Positions 18,480 through 27,073 of a stretch of DNA of 64,000 bases are shown here, piece after piece. The DNA comes from Rhizobium sp. RCAM05350. Lineage in GTDB: Bacteria > Pseudomonadota > Alphaproteobacteria > Rhizobiales > Rhizobiaceae. The translations under genes and the position numbers were made by a program. The notes beneath the pieces were generated by a model. The model had not been told where the DNA came from. It searched no databases and saw nothing but the letters and a program-made list of their open reading frames with translations. The stretch covers positions 124,001-188,000 of the forward strand of contig CP087975.1 in NCBI GenBank assembly GCA_024426085.1, in the 5' to 3' direction. Numbering within the stretch: position 1 is the first letter of the stretch; every line of letters begins with the position of its first letter.

Positions 18480-18624
18480 TTTTGTCTGTCACTCTGGGAT
18501 ACCCTAAAGATACGTCAGCGCAAAGCTGTCGCAAGAAGTCCGCCTCTGAAAGCAGATTTTTGCAACTGATATTTGCGACGTGATTTTATGAGCGATTTTA
18601 GTTCAACTCGCTTCCGCTAAAAAA

Positions 18625-19335
18625 TCAGGAATTGAGCGGCAGCGGCATGCTCTCTTGATGTCCTTCGAGGCACGCCGAGATCGCCTGCAGCTGGAATTCC
18701 AGTGCGGGGCCTTCTGCCGGGAACCGGCCGTCCAGCGCAGAGGTGCCGACGGTAAATCCCGCTGCACCACTCTTGCGAATAGTCTCGACCTGATCCGGCC
18801 GGTCAACCGATCCACGACGATAATGGGCTTGGGCACGGCCCGGCACACAGCGTCGATGAGAGATGGCACATTGCCTGCCGAACGGTAGGCGAGAAGGTCG
18901 AGACCGGCGACACCGGGATGGCTGGCGAGCGCGACGGCGCTTTTGACGATCTCGGCCTGCGATCCTTCGAGAATGCTCAGGGTGCCCGACGATGCGGCCC
19001 GGAAACGGATAGTAGCGGATGGGCGTCCCTTCCAGCAGCGGCAGCACGTCTTCGGCATGGGTGCCACCGAGAAGATAGTCGACACCGAGGTCGATCGCCG
19101 CCTTGACCGAGCGGATCTCGCTGTCGCGGTCGAGCGATACAACTTCGAGATAGGTGCTGGCTCCGCCCTTGCGGATCTGGCGGGCGAGGCCGGCGAGCGC
19201 GTCGAACGGCAGGCCTACGTCCTTGAAGCCGATGTGGCGGAGCCCGGCCCGGAGCGCCGTTTCGGCGTGGACGGCGGCGTCGGCCACGGTGCTGTCGCTA
19301 CGTGTCAGCATGAAGATGAAGTCAAATGGTGTCAT
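18625..19335 (-). pseudogene. TIM-barrel protein (phosphate-binding barrel type), two frameshifts
   Basis: Reads as one protein of about 235 residues over two frames: MTPFDFIFMLTRSDSTVADA, then AGLRHIGFKDVGLPFDALAG, GVDYLLGGTHAEDVLPLLEG, a second-frame block SAVALASHPGVAGLDLLAYR, and back to SGAAGFTVGTSALDGRFPAE. Alternating strand/helix units and the Gly-rich ends of strands 7-8 suggest a HisA/HisF-like ribulose-phosphate-binding barrel. Frame breaks lie near 18975 and 18790. It begins in an ATGA overlap with the truncated gene at 19332, so it was in an operon. It neighbours a polyol/ketose catabolic locus and may have been an isomerase or aldolase of it. Exact activity not recognised. Confidence 0.5.
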
Positions 19336-19444
19336 GGGGTATCGGCTTTCAGGTTCGGGAGGAAAGCCTTCAGCCGAAGGGCGTAGTCGAAGGCGGCCTC
19401 AAGGCTGGAGGGGTCGGCAACGCCGGACCCCGATGTCGAAGGCG
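19332..19444 (-). pseudogene. 3' fragment of a gene truncated by IS6
   Basis: Open in frame from the IS boundary: ADPSSLEAAFDYALRLKAFL then PNLKADTP and a stop that overlaps the next ATG. The 5' part is gone beyond 19444, where the IS terminal repeat begins. Too short for a family call; it was the gene before the TIM-barrel gene. Confidence 0.5.
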
Positions 19445-20250
19445 GGCGTTGTCACGTTGTTTTTGGCTTAACGGATCTTGGATAATTCGTTGAACATGAA
19501 CAGGTCTGTCGTCAGCTACAAGAACCATCGTTTTCCGCAGCAGATCATCGCCCGCGCGGTCTGGCTGTATTTCCGGTTTCCATTGAGCTTGCGGCTGGTG
19601 GAGGAGATGCTGCTGGAGCGCGGGATTGTCGTTTCCTACGAGACGATACGCCGGTGGGGAAAGAAGTTCGGTCACGACTATGCCCGTCGGCTGCGTCGTA
19701 CGAAGCCTTCATGAAATGATGCTTGGCATTTGGATGAAGTCGTGATCTCAATTGCCGGCAAGAAACACTGGTTGTGGAGGGCTGTCGACCAGGACGGCCA
19801 TGTGCTCGACGAAATTGTCCAGACCAGGCGCGACACCAAGGCCGCGCGGCGATTGCTGATGCGCCTTCTGAGGAAGCAGGGTTTGACGCCGAAGCGCATC
19901 ATCACCGACAAGCTGCGTTCATACGGCGCGGCGAAGCGTCTTGTCAGCCAGATGTCGAGCATAGGTCGCACAAGGGGCTCAACAATCGCGCGGAAAACTC
20001 GCATGTACCGCTGCGAAAACGAGAGCGGATGATGCAGGGTTTTCGATCATCAGGGTCACTGCAACGCTTCGTCTCGATCTTCTCAGCGCTCAGAAATCTC
20101 TTCGTTCCGCCACGCTCCAAACGGTCAGCACTCGCCATCCACCTTCACCGCCTACGCGCTATGGCGCAATGGAGAGCCGTGACCGGAACACTTGCTTGAA
20201 TTGGCGTTTTCGGTTCAAGTCCTGACCTTTTCAAACAATGTGACAACGCC
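19445..20250 (+). mobile_element. IS6-family insertion sequence
   Basis: 806 bases, the normal size. Ends: GGCGTTGTCACGTTGTTT on the left and, reversed, GGCGTTGTCACATTGTTT on the right (one mismatch in 18). It carries one transposase gene, now broken. No 8-base target duplication is visible (CGAAGGCG left, GGAAATAC right), so flanks were rearranged after insertion, as expected if IS6 copies recombined. Confidence 0.8.
19496..20199 (+). pseudogene. IS6-family transposase, nonsense codon and frameshift
   Basis: DDE transposase: FRFPLSLRLVEEMLLERGI and HTH region SYETIRRWGKKFG; first catalytic Asp in WHLDEVVISI, second in IITDKLRSYGAAK, Glu in NNRAENSH. An in-frame TGA at 19712-19714 separates the HTH part from the catalytic domain, and a further frame break near 19955 separates the second Asp from the Glu. 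The C-terminal end is AMAQWRAVTGTLA. Not functional as drawn. Confidence 0.8.
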
Positions 20251-20379
20251 GGAAATACAGCCAAACCACCCGAGCGATGATCTGTGGCGGAAAACGGTGG
20301 TTCTTGTAGCTGACAGCACGGGTACTCATACTCGCCGATTACGCTCGATCCGTTAAGTCAAAAATAACGTGAAATCGCC
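20251..20379 (-). mobile_element. IS6-family 5' remnant abutting the IS
   Basis: In the opposite orientation, ATG at 20329 begins MSTRAVSYKNHRFPPQIIAR then VVWLYF, the first 26 residues of a close relative of the neighbouring transposase, and stops exactly at the IS end. Beyond the start lies a related terminal repeat (GGCGATTTCACGTTATTTTT), ending at 20379. This is the left end of a second element cut by the first. Confidence 0.75.
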
Positions 20380-20745
20380 GCTATAGCTGATAGCCGAGAT
20401 CATCCCGGTCTCACTCATGACCGCAAAAGCGATCGTCAACCGCCATGCACCGGATACGCAACCCAAAAGCGAGCCTCACCTTCCGGCCGGCGCACTCTGC
20501 ACTAACGCATGCCTTGAGACAGCCCTAGAATTTTAGCGGACTGTTGGGCCATCTGGATCGGCTCTAAGGCATATGCGGTGACTATCTGCGGTTCGAAATG
20601 GTGGGCCGCTGTACAGCTCATAGTTGCTCTTGCAGTTGATCGTATGGTGACGGTCAAACGCGATACCGACGAGCGCCACCACCCCGAATTGCGGAAGAAT
20701 CACCGCTGTAGAAATCGCTTTTCTGCATGGGGTCGGCATTAATAG
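20380..20745. other. Gene-free stretch
   Basis: No frame with protein-like content; short frames on both strands only. It separates IS debris from the ABC-transporter promoter. Confidence 0.4.
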
Positions 20746-20781
20746 TTGACATATGTCAGATCATGTTTGATATTTGTCAAA
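20746..20781 (+). promoter_or_regulatory. Promoter with overlapping operators for the sugar ABC operon
   Basis: A perfect -35 box TTGACA (20746-20751) is followed 17 bases later by GATATT as a possible -10. A perfect 12-base palindrome TGACATATGTCA (20747-20758) covers the -35, and TTTGATATTTGTCAAA (20766-20781, arms TTTGA/TCAAA) covers the -10. The layout suggests repression, plausibly by the SorC-type regulator encoded at 27074. Confidence 0.55.
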
Positions 20782-20821
20782 CCGGTGGTGAGGAGCGCTG
20801 CCAACGTATGGGAGGATTGCA

Positions 20822-22299
20822 ATGCAACCGCTTTTGAAAGTGGAAGGACTTACGAAGTCGTTCGGCGGCGTCGCTGCGCTTCACGACGGTCGCTTCGAAC
20901 TCGAAGGCGGTTCCGTGCATGCGCTTTGCGGCGGCAACGGCGCGGGAAAATCGACCTTTCTCTCCATTCTGATGGGCATCCACAAGCGCGATGGCGGCAA
21001 GATCCGGCGGCGCGGCACGCTCGTCGAGTTCAACAGCCCGGCAGGGGCGCTGGCCTCCGGCATCGCCATCATCGAGCAGGAATTGAGCCCAGTTCCGCAC
21101 ATGACGGTCGCTGAAAACATCTACCTTGGCAGCGAGCCTTCTGCGCGTTTCGGCGGCATCGATTTCAAGACGATGAACCGCAATGCGCAGACGCTGCTCG
21201 ACAGGCTGGAATTCAACATCCGCGCCAACCAGTACATGATGAACCTGTCGGTCGCGCAGATGCAGTTGGTGGAGATCGCCAAAGCACTCAGCCACGATGC
21301 CGAAGTGATCTTCATGGACGAGCCGACCTCGGCGATCGGTGAGAAAGAAGCCCAGCAGCTGTTCGCAGCCATCAGGCGGCTCAAGGTCGAGGGCAAGGGC
21401 GTCGTCTACGTGTCGCACCGTCTCTCGGAAATCTTCCAGATCGCCGACAGCTACACCGTCTTTCATGACGGCTCCTATGTCGGCAGCGGCGCCTGGCGGA
21501 CATTGATCGTCCCGGCCTGATCCGCATGATCGTCGGCCGCGAGCTGGGCGAGGAATACATCAAGACCAATGCGCCGACGGATGTGACGGGGTTCGAGGTC
21601 TCGGGACTGACCGCTCCGGGGAAGATCGAGGACATTTCCTTTGCCGTCCGTAAGGGCGAGATCTTCGGCATCTACGGCCTGATGGGATCGGGACGGACGG
21701 AGATCTTCAACTGCCTCTTCGGCCTGGATACGCCAAACGCAGGCGAGATGCGCCTCGGCGGCCAGCCCATTTCGGTATCGAAACCGGCGGATGCCATGCA
21801 GCAAGGCATCGCCTTCGTCACCGAAGACCGCAAGGTCACCGGCCTCAATCTTTCCGACAGCGTCCGCAACAATATCTGCCTTGCAAGCCTGCCGGAAATG
21901 AGCCCGTCCTTCACGATGCGCTGGCGGGACGAGCAGGCCGCGAGCCGCGAGATGATCGCCCATTTCGGCATCAAGGCCGCGCGCGACACCATGCCGGTCT
22001 CCGGTCTCTCCGGTGGCAACCAGCAGAAGGTCGTTCTCGGTAAATGGTTTCTGCGCAAGCCCAAGGTCCTGCTTCTCGACGAGCCGACGCGCGGCGTCGA
22101 TGTCGGCGCGAAACGGGAAATCTATCGCATCATTTGCGACTTCGCCGCTGAAGGCGGCACGGTCGTGATGATTTCGTCGGAAATCGATGAAGTCCTCGGC
22201 ATGTCCGACCGCATCCTCGTGATGCGGGGCGGCCGTTCCGCCGGGATTTACGCCCGCGAGGAGACGGACGCCCAGTCGCTTGTCCATCTGTCTACCTGA
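20822..22299 (+). pseudogene. Sugar ABC transporter ATP-binding protein (RbsA/MglA type), frameshifted
   Basis: Tandem ATPase of a ribose-type importer. Domain 1: Walker A GGNGAGKST (usually GENGAGKST), signature NLSVAQMQLVEIAKAL, Walker B VIFMDEPTS. Domain 2: degenerate P-loop GLMGSGRTE, signature GLSGGNQQKVVLGKWFL, Walker B VLLLDEPTRGVDVG. The frame breaks once near 21496 between the domains, where one T appears lost (SGALADIDRPGLIR). ATG 20822 follows TATGGGAGGATTGCA. About 490 residues, normal. Permease and binding protein follow, both intact, which favours a sequencing error. Confidence 0.85.
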
Positions 22300-22346
22300 C
22301 AGATCGCCCAATCGTCTCAGTCCGCGGCATCAATGAGGTAACAAAC

Positions 22347-23351
22347 GTGTCCAGCATCGACAACAAACAGGCCGGCACCTGGTTCAGCTCCGACAACCGT
22401 CGGCTGATCATCCAGGAATACGGCATCTTCCTTGCCTTCCTGCTGCTTGCCTTCATTCTTTCGCTCTCGAACGAATATTTCCTGACGCCCGGCAATATTT
22501 CCAATGTGCTGCTGCAGACGTCGATCAACGGCGTGCTGGCGATCGGCATGACCTTCGTGATCCTGACCCGGGGGATCGACCTTTCGGTGGGCTCCGTCGT
22601 GGCGCTCGCGGGCATCATCAGCGCCAGTTTTGCAACCACGTCGGCGACGGCGGGCATCATGGGTGGCCCCTACCCCTTCTACGTCGCGCTGGCGATCGGC
22701 ATCCTCGTTGGCCTTGCCTGTGGTGCTCTCGTCGGCCTGATCGTCTCGCGCTTTGCCGTTCCCGCCTTCGTCGCAACGCTTGGCATGCTGTCGGCAGCGC
22801 GCGGCGCAACGCTGATCTATGGCGGCGGCAAGCCGGTGCCTGCCCTGACGCCGGAGTTTCGCTGGATCGGCACAGGCAATATCCTCGGCATCCCGATGCC
22901 GGTGATCCTGCTCGCCATTGTGTTTGCCGTCTCCTGGTGGGTTCTGACCCGGACGCGCTATGGCCGCTACATCTACGCTGTCGGCGGCAACCCGCATGCC
23001 GCAAAGACCTCCGGCATCAACGTCACCCGCATGAAGTTCTCGGTCTACATGATCTCGGGCAGCCTGTCTGGCCTCGCCGGCATGATGCTCTCGGCGCGCA
23101 CAGGGTCCGCCCTGCCGCAGGCTGGCATCGCCTATGAACTGGATGCGATCGCAGCTGTGGTCATCGGTGGGACCAGCCTTTCCGGCGGCGTCGGCCGCGT
23201 CACCGGCACGCTGATCGGCGCCCTCATCATCGGCGTCATGAACAACGGCCTCGATCTGATGGGCATCCAGTCCTACTACCAGCAGGTCCTGAAGGGCGCC
23301 CTCATCGTCGGCGCCGTCATGCTCGACCAGAAACGCAATCAGGGTCTCTGA
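22347..23351 (+). CDS. Sugar ABC transporter permease (RbsC type)
   Basis: 334 residues, intact, eight or more hydrophobic helices. Family motifs include GVLAIGMTFVILTRGIDLSV near residues 68-87 and the coupling-loop segment YAVGGNPHAAKTSGINVTR. The GTG start at 22347 is used, as no earlier ATG fits. It follows the ATPase gene by 47 bases. It forms the membrane channel of the importer with the ATPase upstream and binding protein downstream. Substrate likely a small polyol or sugar by context. Confidence 0.88.
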   Translation: MSSIDNKQAGTWFSSDNRRLIIQEYGIFLAFLLLAFILSLSNEYFLTPGNISNVLLQTSINGVLAIGMTFVILTRGIDLSVGSVVALAGIISASFATTSATAGIMGGPYPFYVALAIGILVGLACGALVGLIVSRFAVPAFVATLGMLSAARGATLIYGGGKPVPALTPEFRWIGTGNILGIPMPVILLAIVFAVSWWVLTRTRYGRYIYAVGGNPHAAKTSGINVTRMKFSVYMISGSLSGLAGMMLSARTGSALPQAGIAYELDAIAAVVIGGTSLSGGVGRVTGTLIGALIIGVMNNGLDLMGIQSYYQQVLKGALIVGAVMLDQKRNQGL

Positions 23352-23435
23352 ACCAAGCCAATTCGGGTGCGTCGCGCCCGTCACTGCAACGGTGCGCCAT
23401 GACGGCTGCCGGACTTTTCAACGGAGGAGAATGAC

Positions 23436-24425
23436 ATGAAAAAACTGCTTATTGCCCTTGCCGCGACGACGGCGCTGATGATGTCGCCAGCCATGGCGCA
23501 GGACAAGAAACTGAAGATCGGTGCTGCCCCTTACGGCCTCAATGCCGAATTCATGCAGATCTGGTCGGCAGCGCTTGAACAGCACCCCGCCGTCAAGAGC
23601 GGCGCAATTGAACTCACCGTGTTCGACGGCCGTTACGACGCGCTCGTCCAGCAGGAACAGTTCAACACGATGATCACCCAGAAATTCGACGCGATCATCT
23701 TCGTCCCGATCGACATCGAGGCCGGCGCCACCGCGGTTCAGGCTGCCCATGACGCCGGCATCCCGGTCGTCGGCTCCAACACCCGCGTCAATTCGGACCT
23801 GCTTTCATCCTATGTCGGCTCCGACGACACGATTTCCGGCTACATGGAAGCCAAGACCGTGCTCGACAAGATCGGCTGCAAGGGCAATGTCGTGATCCTC
23901 GAAGGCCCGATCGGCCAGTCGGCCCAGATCTCCCGCCTCGAAGGCAACAAGAAGGCATTGGCCGAATGCCCGGACGTCAAGGTTCTGGAAGACCAGACGG
24001 CCAACTGGTCGCGCGCTGAAGCCCAGACGCTGATGGAAAACTGGCTGACCTCGCATTCCGGCCAGATCAACGGCATCATCGGCCAGAACGACGAGATGGC
24101 GCTTGGCGCGATCGAAGCGATCAAGTCCGCCAATCTCAAGACCGAGGACTTCGCGATCGCCGGCATTGACGGCATCACCGACGCGCTCACCGCCGTCAAG
24201 GCCGGCACGATGACGTCGATCCTGCAGGATGCCAGCGCCCAGGCGCAGGGCGCGCTCGATCTTGCGATCTTCCATGCGAAGAAAGGCGACTACAAGCCGG
24301 AATCGGCGATCTGGAGCCAGTATCCGGACATGCCGTTCAACGACGGCAAGGACAAGGAATACAATGTTCCGTGGACCCCTGTGACCGGCGATAACGTCGA
24401 CAAGCTGCTTGAAGCGCGTCAGTAA
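23436..24425 (+). CDS. Periplasmic sugar-binding protein (RbsB type, peripla_BP_4)
   Basis: 329 residues. The Sec signal peptide MKKLLIALAATTALMMSPAM ends at AMAQ. The mature protein has the two-lobe sugar-binding layout with motifs FDAIIFVPIDIEAGATAVQA and GIPVVGSNTRV in lobe 1 and INGIIGQNDEMALGAIEAIK and FAIAGIDGITDAL in lobe 2. GGAGGAGAATG precedes the ATG. Intact. Delivers substrate to the RbsC-type permease. Confidence 0.9.
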   Translation: MKKLLIALAATTALMMSPAMAQDKKLKIGAAPYGLNAEFMQIWSAALEQHPAVKSGAIELTVFDGRYDALVQQEQFNTMITQKFDAIIFVPIDIEAGATAVQAAHDAGIPVVGSNTRVNSDLLSSYVGSDDTISGYMEAKTVLDKIGCKGNVVILEGPIGQSAQISRLEGNKKALAECPDVKVLEDQTANWSRAEAQTLMENWLTSHSGQINGIIGQNDEMALGAIEAIKSANLKTEDFAIAGIDGITDALTAVKAGTMTSILQDASAQAQGALDLAIFHAKKGDYKPESAIWSQYPDMPFNDGKDKEYNVPWTPVTGDNVDKLLEARQ

Positions 24426-24496
24426 AGAGACGGGAGTCGGGCGGCCACGCCAACCGGGCAGGCCGCCCGCTCAACTCACAAACGAGGTTTGACGAT

Positions 24497-25270
24497 ATGA
24501 CCGACACTGCCCCCCAGATCGACCTGAACTTTCCCTTGACCGGCAAGGTGGCGCTGGTCACCGGCGGCGCCTCCGGCATCGGCGCTGCAGTGACAGCCGC
24601 CTTCTCTTCCAAGGGCGCCAAGGTCGCCGTCCTCGACATCAACGCCGACGCGGCGGCCGCTCAGGCGACACGTCTCGGAGGAGGCGCAAAGCCGTTCGTC
24701 TGCAATGTTGCCGATCCCGCGTCGGTCCAGACAGCGGTTGCCGATGTCCTTGCAGCCTTTGGCAGTATCGACATCGCCGTCAACAGCGCCGGCGTCGCCT
24801 TTCTGGCGCCCGCCGAGGACCTGTCGCTGGAGCACTGGAACAAGACCATCGACATCAATCTGAAGGGTACCTTCCTCGTCACCCAGGCTGTCGGCCGGGC
24901 GATGATCGCTGCCGGCAAGGGTGGCAAGATCGTCAACCTCGCCTCGCAGGCAGGCACCGTCGCCATCGAGGAACACGTCGCCTATTGCGCCTCCAAATTC
25001 GGCGTCATCGGCCTGTCGAAGACCTTTGCCGCCGAATGGGGCAAACACGGCATCTGCGTCAACACGCTGTCGCCAACCATCGTGCTCACCGAACTCGGCA
25101 AGAAGGCCTGGGCGGGCGAAAAGGGCGAGGCTGCCCGCAAGCGCATCCCCTCCGGCCGCTTTGCCTATCCGGAAGAGATTGCCGCTGCCGCCGTGTTCCT
25201 GGCCTCCGCCGGCGCGGACATGATCAACGGCGCCGATCTTCTGATCGACGGCGGCTACACGATCCTCTGA
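24497..25270 (+). CDS. Short-chain dehydrogenase/reductase, probable polyol dehydrogenase
   Basis: 257 residues, intact. NAD-binding TGGASGIGAA near residue 22, VNSAGVA, catalytic Ser in VNLASQAG, and YCASK for the YxxxK pair. The C-terminal INGADLLIDGGYTI is typical. It sits between an ABC sugar-binding protein and DhaK/DhaL genes. This order resembles clusters in which an SDR oxidises a four-carbon polyol such as threitol to erythrulose before a DhaK-type kinase acts (known for Mycobacterium smegmatis D-threitol use). Substrate here is inference. Confidence 0.85.
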   Translation: MTDTAPQIDLNFPLTGKVALVTGGASGIGAAVTAAFSSKGAKVAVLDINADAAAAQATRLGGGAKPFVCNVADPASVQTAVADVLAAFGSIDIAVNSAGVAFLAPAEDLSLEHWNKTIDINLKGTFLVTQAVGRAMIAAGKGGKIVNLASQAGTVAIEEHVAYCASKFGVIGLSKTFAAEWGKHGICVNTLSPTIVLTELGKKAWAGEKGEAARKRIPSGRFAYPEEIAAAAVFLASAGADMINGADLLIDGGYTIL

Positions 25271-25295
25271 CGCGCGATCATTGACAGGAGTTATC

Positions 25296-26288
25296 ATGCA
25301 AAGATTCATCAACAACCCGGACGAAGTGGTCGAAGATACCGTCAAGGGTTTCGTCAAGGCCCATTGCGACCTCGTGCGGCTCATGGAAAACCCGCGGGTG
25401 ATCGTATCAAAGCACACCCCCGTGTTGGGCAAGGTCGGCGTTGTCACAGGCGGCGGCTCCGGACATGAGCCGGCCTTCATCGGTTATACCGGTCGCAACA
25501 TGCTGGATGCCGTGGCGGTTGGAGAACTGTTCTCGTCGCCAACGGCCAAGAGCTTCTATGACGCCATGCGCGAAGCCAATGGCGGCAAGGGCGTGGTCTG
25601 CCTCTACGGCAATTATGCCGGCGACAACATGAACGTGAAGATGGCGATCAAACTGGCGGCCAAGGACGGGATCGAGATCGCGACGGTGGTCGCCAACGAC
25701 GATGTCTGCTCGGCGCCACCGGAAGAGCGCCACAAGCGCCGCAGCGTCGCCGGCGAAATCTTCATGTGGAAGGTCGGCGGCGCCAAGGCTGCCACCGGAG
25801 CAAGCCTTGAGGAGGTACGGGCAACCGCGCAGAAGGCCATCGACAACTGCCGCTCGATCGGCGTCGGTCTCGGCCCCTGCACGCTGCCGGCCGTCGGGCA
25901 TCCGAATTTCCAGATCGAACCGGGTACGATGGAAGTCGGCATCGGCCACCACGGCGAACCGGGCGTCAGAGTCGAGCCGCTGAAGACCGCCGACGAAGTC
26001 GCAAAGGACATGTGCAAGATCGTGCTCGATGATCATGACCTGCCGGCTGGCACCGAAGTCGCCGTCCTGGTTTCCGGTCTCAGCGCAACCCCGCTCAACG
26101 AACTCTACATCCTCTACGATACGATCGAGCAGGAGATTACCGGGCGCGGACTGAAGATTCACAAGACCTATATCGGCAATTATTTCACCTCGCTCGAAAT
26201 GGTCGGGGCGACGCTGACGGTGATGGCCCTCGACGACGAGTTGAAAACACTCATCGATACCGAGGCGCGCTGCACGATCGTACTTTGA
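25296..26288 (+). CDS. dhaK: Dihydroxyacetone kinase-type subunit DhaK (first copy)
   Basis: 330 residues from ATG 25296 (after GACAGGAG). Binds the ketose covalently; motifs VVTGGGSGHEPAFIGYTG and YGNYAGDNMN, and GIGHHGEPGV with the histidine (residue 219) equivalent to the E. coli DhaK substrate-binding His218. Followed directly by DhaL, so a two-part kinase. No phosphotransfer (DhaM) protein is seen, and the DhaL has the ATP-type layout, so ATP is the likely phosphate donor. Substrate may be dihydroxyacetone or erythrulose. Confidence 0.88.
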   Translation: MQRFINNPDEVVEDTVKGFVKAHCDLVRLMENPRVIVSKHTPVLGKVGVVTGGGSGHEPAFIGYTGRNMLDAVAVGELFSSPTAKSFYDAMREANGGKGVVCLYGNYAGDNMNVKMAIKLAAKDGIEIATVVANDDVCSAPPEERHKRRSVAGEIFMWKVGGAKAATGASLEEVRATAQKAIDNCRSIGVGLGPCTLPAVGHPNFQIEPGTMEVGIGHHGEPGVRVEPLKTADEVAKDMCKIVLDDHDLPAGTEVAVLVSGLSATPLNELYILYDTIEQEITGRGLKIHKTYIGNYFTSLEMVGATLTVMALDDELKTLIDTEARCTIVL

Positions 26289-26302
26289 GAGGGGATTTCA
26301 CC

Positions 26303-26944
26303 ATGCAGACATTTTCAAATGCCGCGGCCGGCACCATCGTTTTCTCGCTGGCCGATCGGATCATCGAGAACCGGGCCTATCTCAGCGAGATCGACGGCAA
26401 GATCGGGGACGGTGACCACGGCGTCAACATGGCCAAGGGTTTCGGAATGGCCGCCGAGCGCCTGAAGGGCAAGGATGCCTCGCTTGCGGATGCGCTCGAT
26501 ACGCTCGGCACCGTGCTGATGACGGAGATCGGCGGCTCGATGGGTCCGCTCTACGGCGTCATGTTCATGGAATTTGCCGAAAAGCTGCAGGGTGTGGAAG
26601 CCGTGGACGCAAAGACCTACAGTACCATGCTGCATGCGGGGCTCGAGGGCATCCAGTCGATCGGCTCGGCCAAGGTCGGCGACAAGACGCTGATCGATAC
26701 ACTGGTCCCGGCCGTCGAGGCTTTCGATGAAGCGACAACCGCAGGCAAATCCTTTGGAGATGCACTCGAGGCGCTGGCCGCAGCTGCGGAAGCCGGACGC
26801 GATTCCACGCTAAACCTCGTTGCCAAGATCGGCCGCGCCAGCCGTCTCGGCGAGCGCTCGCTCGGCGTGCTCGATGCCGGTGCGACCTCCTGCGCGATCA
26901 TCCTGAAAGAACTGTCGCTCGGTGCCCGCGACAGGCTGCAGTAA
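26303..26944 (+). CDS. dhaL: Dihydroxyacetone kinase-type subunit DhaL (first copy)
   Basis: 213 residues, intact. Nucleotide-binding motif KIGDGDHGVNM near residue 33 (metal-binding aspartates), MTEIGGSMGPLYG and KVGDKTLIDTLVPA, ending with GRASRLGERSLGVLDAGATS. Starts 14 bases after the DhaK stop with its own AGAGGGGA site. The partner is DhaK at 25296. Confidence 0.88.
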   Translation: MQTFSNAAAGTIVFSLADRIIENRAYLSEIDGKIGDGDHGVNMAKGFGMAAERLKGKDASLADALDTLGTVLMTEIGGSMGPLYGVMFMEFAEKLQGVEAVDAKTYSTMLHAGLEGIQSIGSAKVGDKTLIDTLVPAVEAFDEATTAGKSFGDALEALAAAAEAGRDSTLNLVAKIGRASRLGERSLGVLDAGATSCAIILKELSLGARDRLQ

Positions 26945-27073
26945 GTTTCCCAGGACGGCGCGATCACGGCGACAAACGCTGTGGTCGCGCGCCGCGGCTT
27001 TCGGATTGAGGTTGCAAACGGATGGCATTGCTTCCATCTTCGCGGCCAACGAACGAGGGAACAGCAGAATTTC

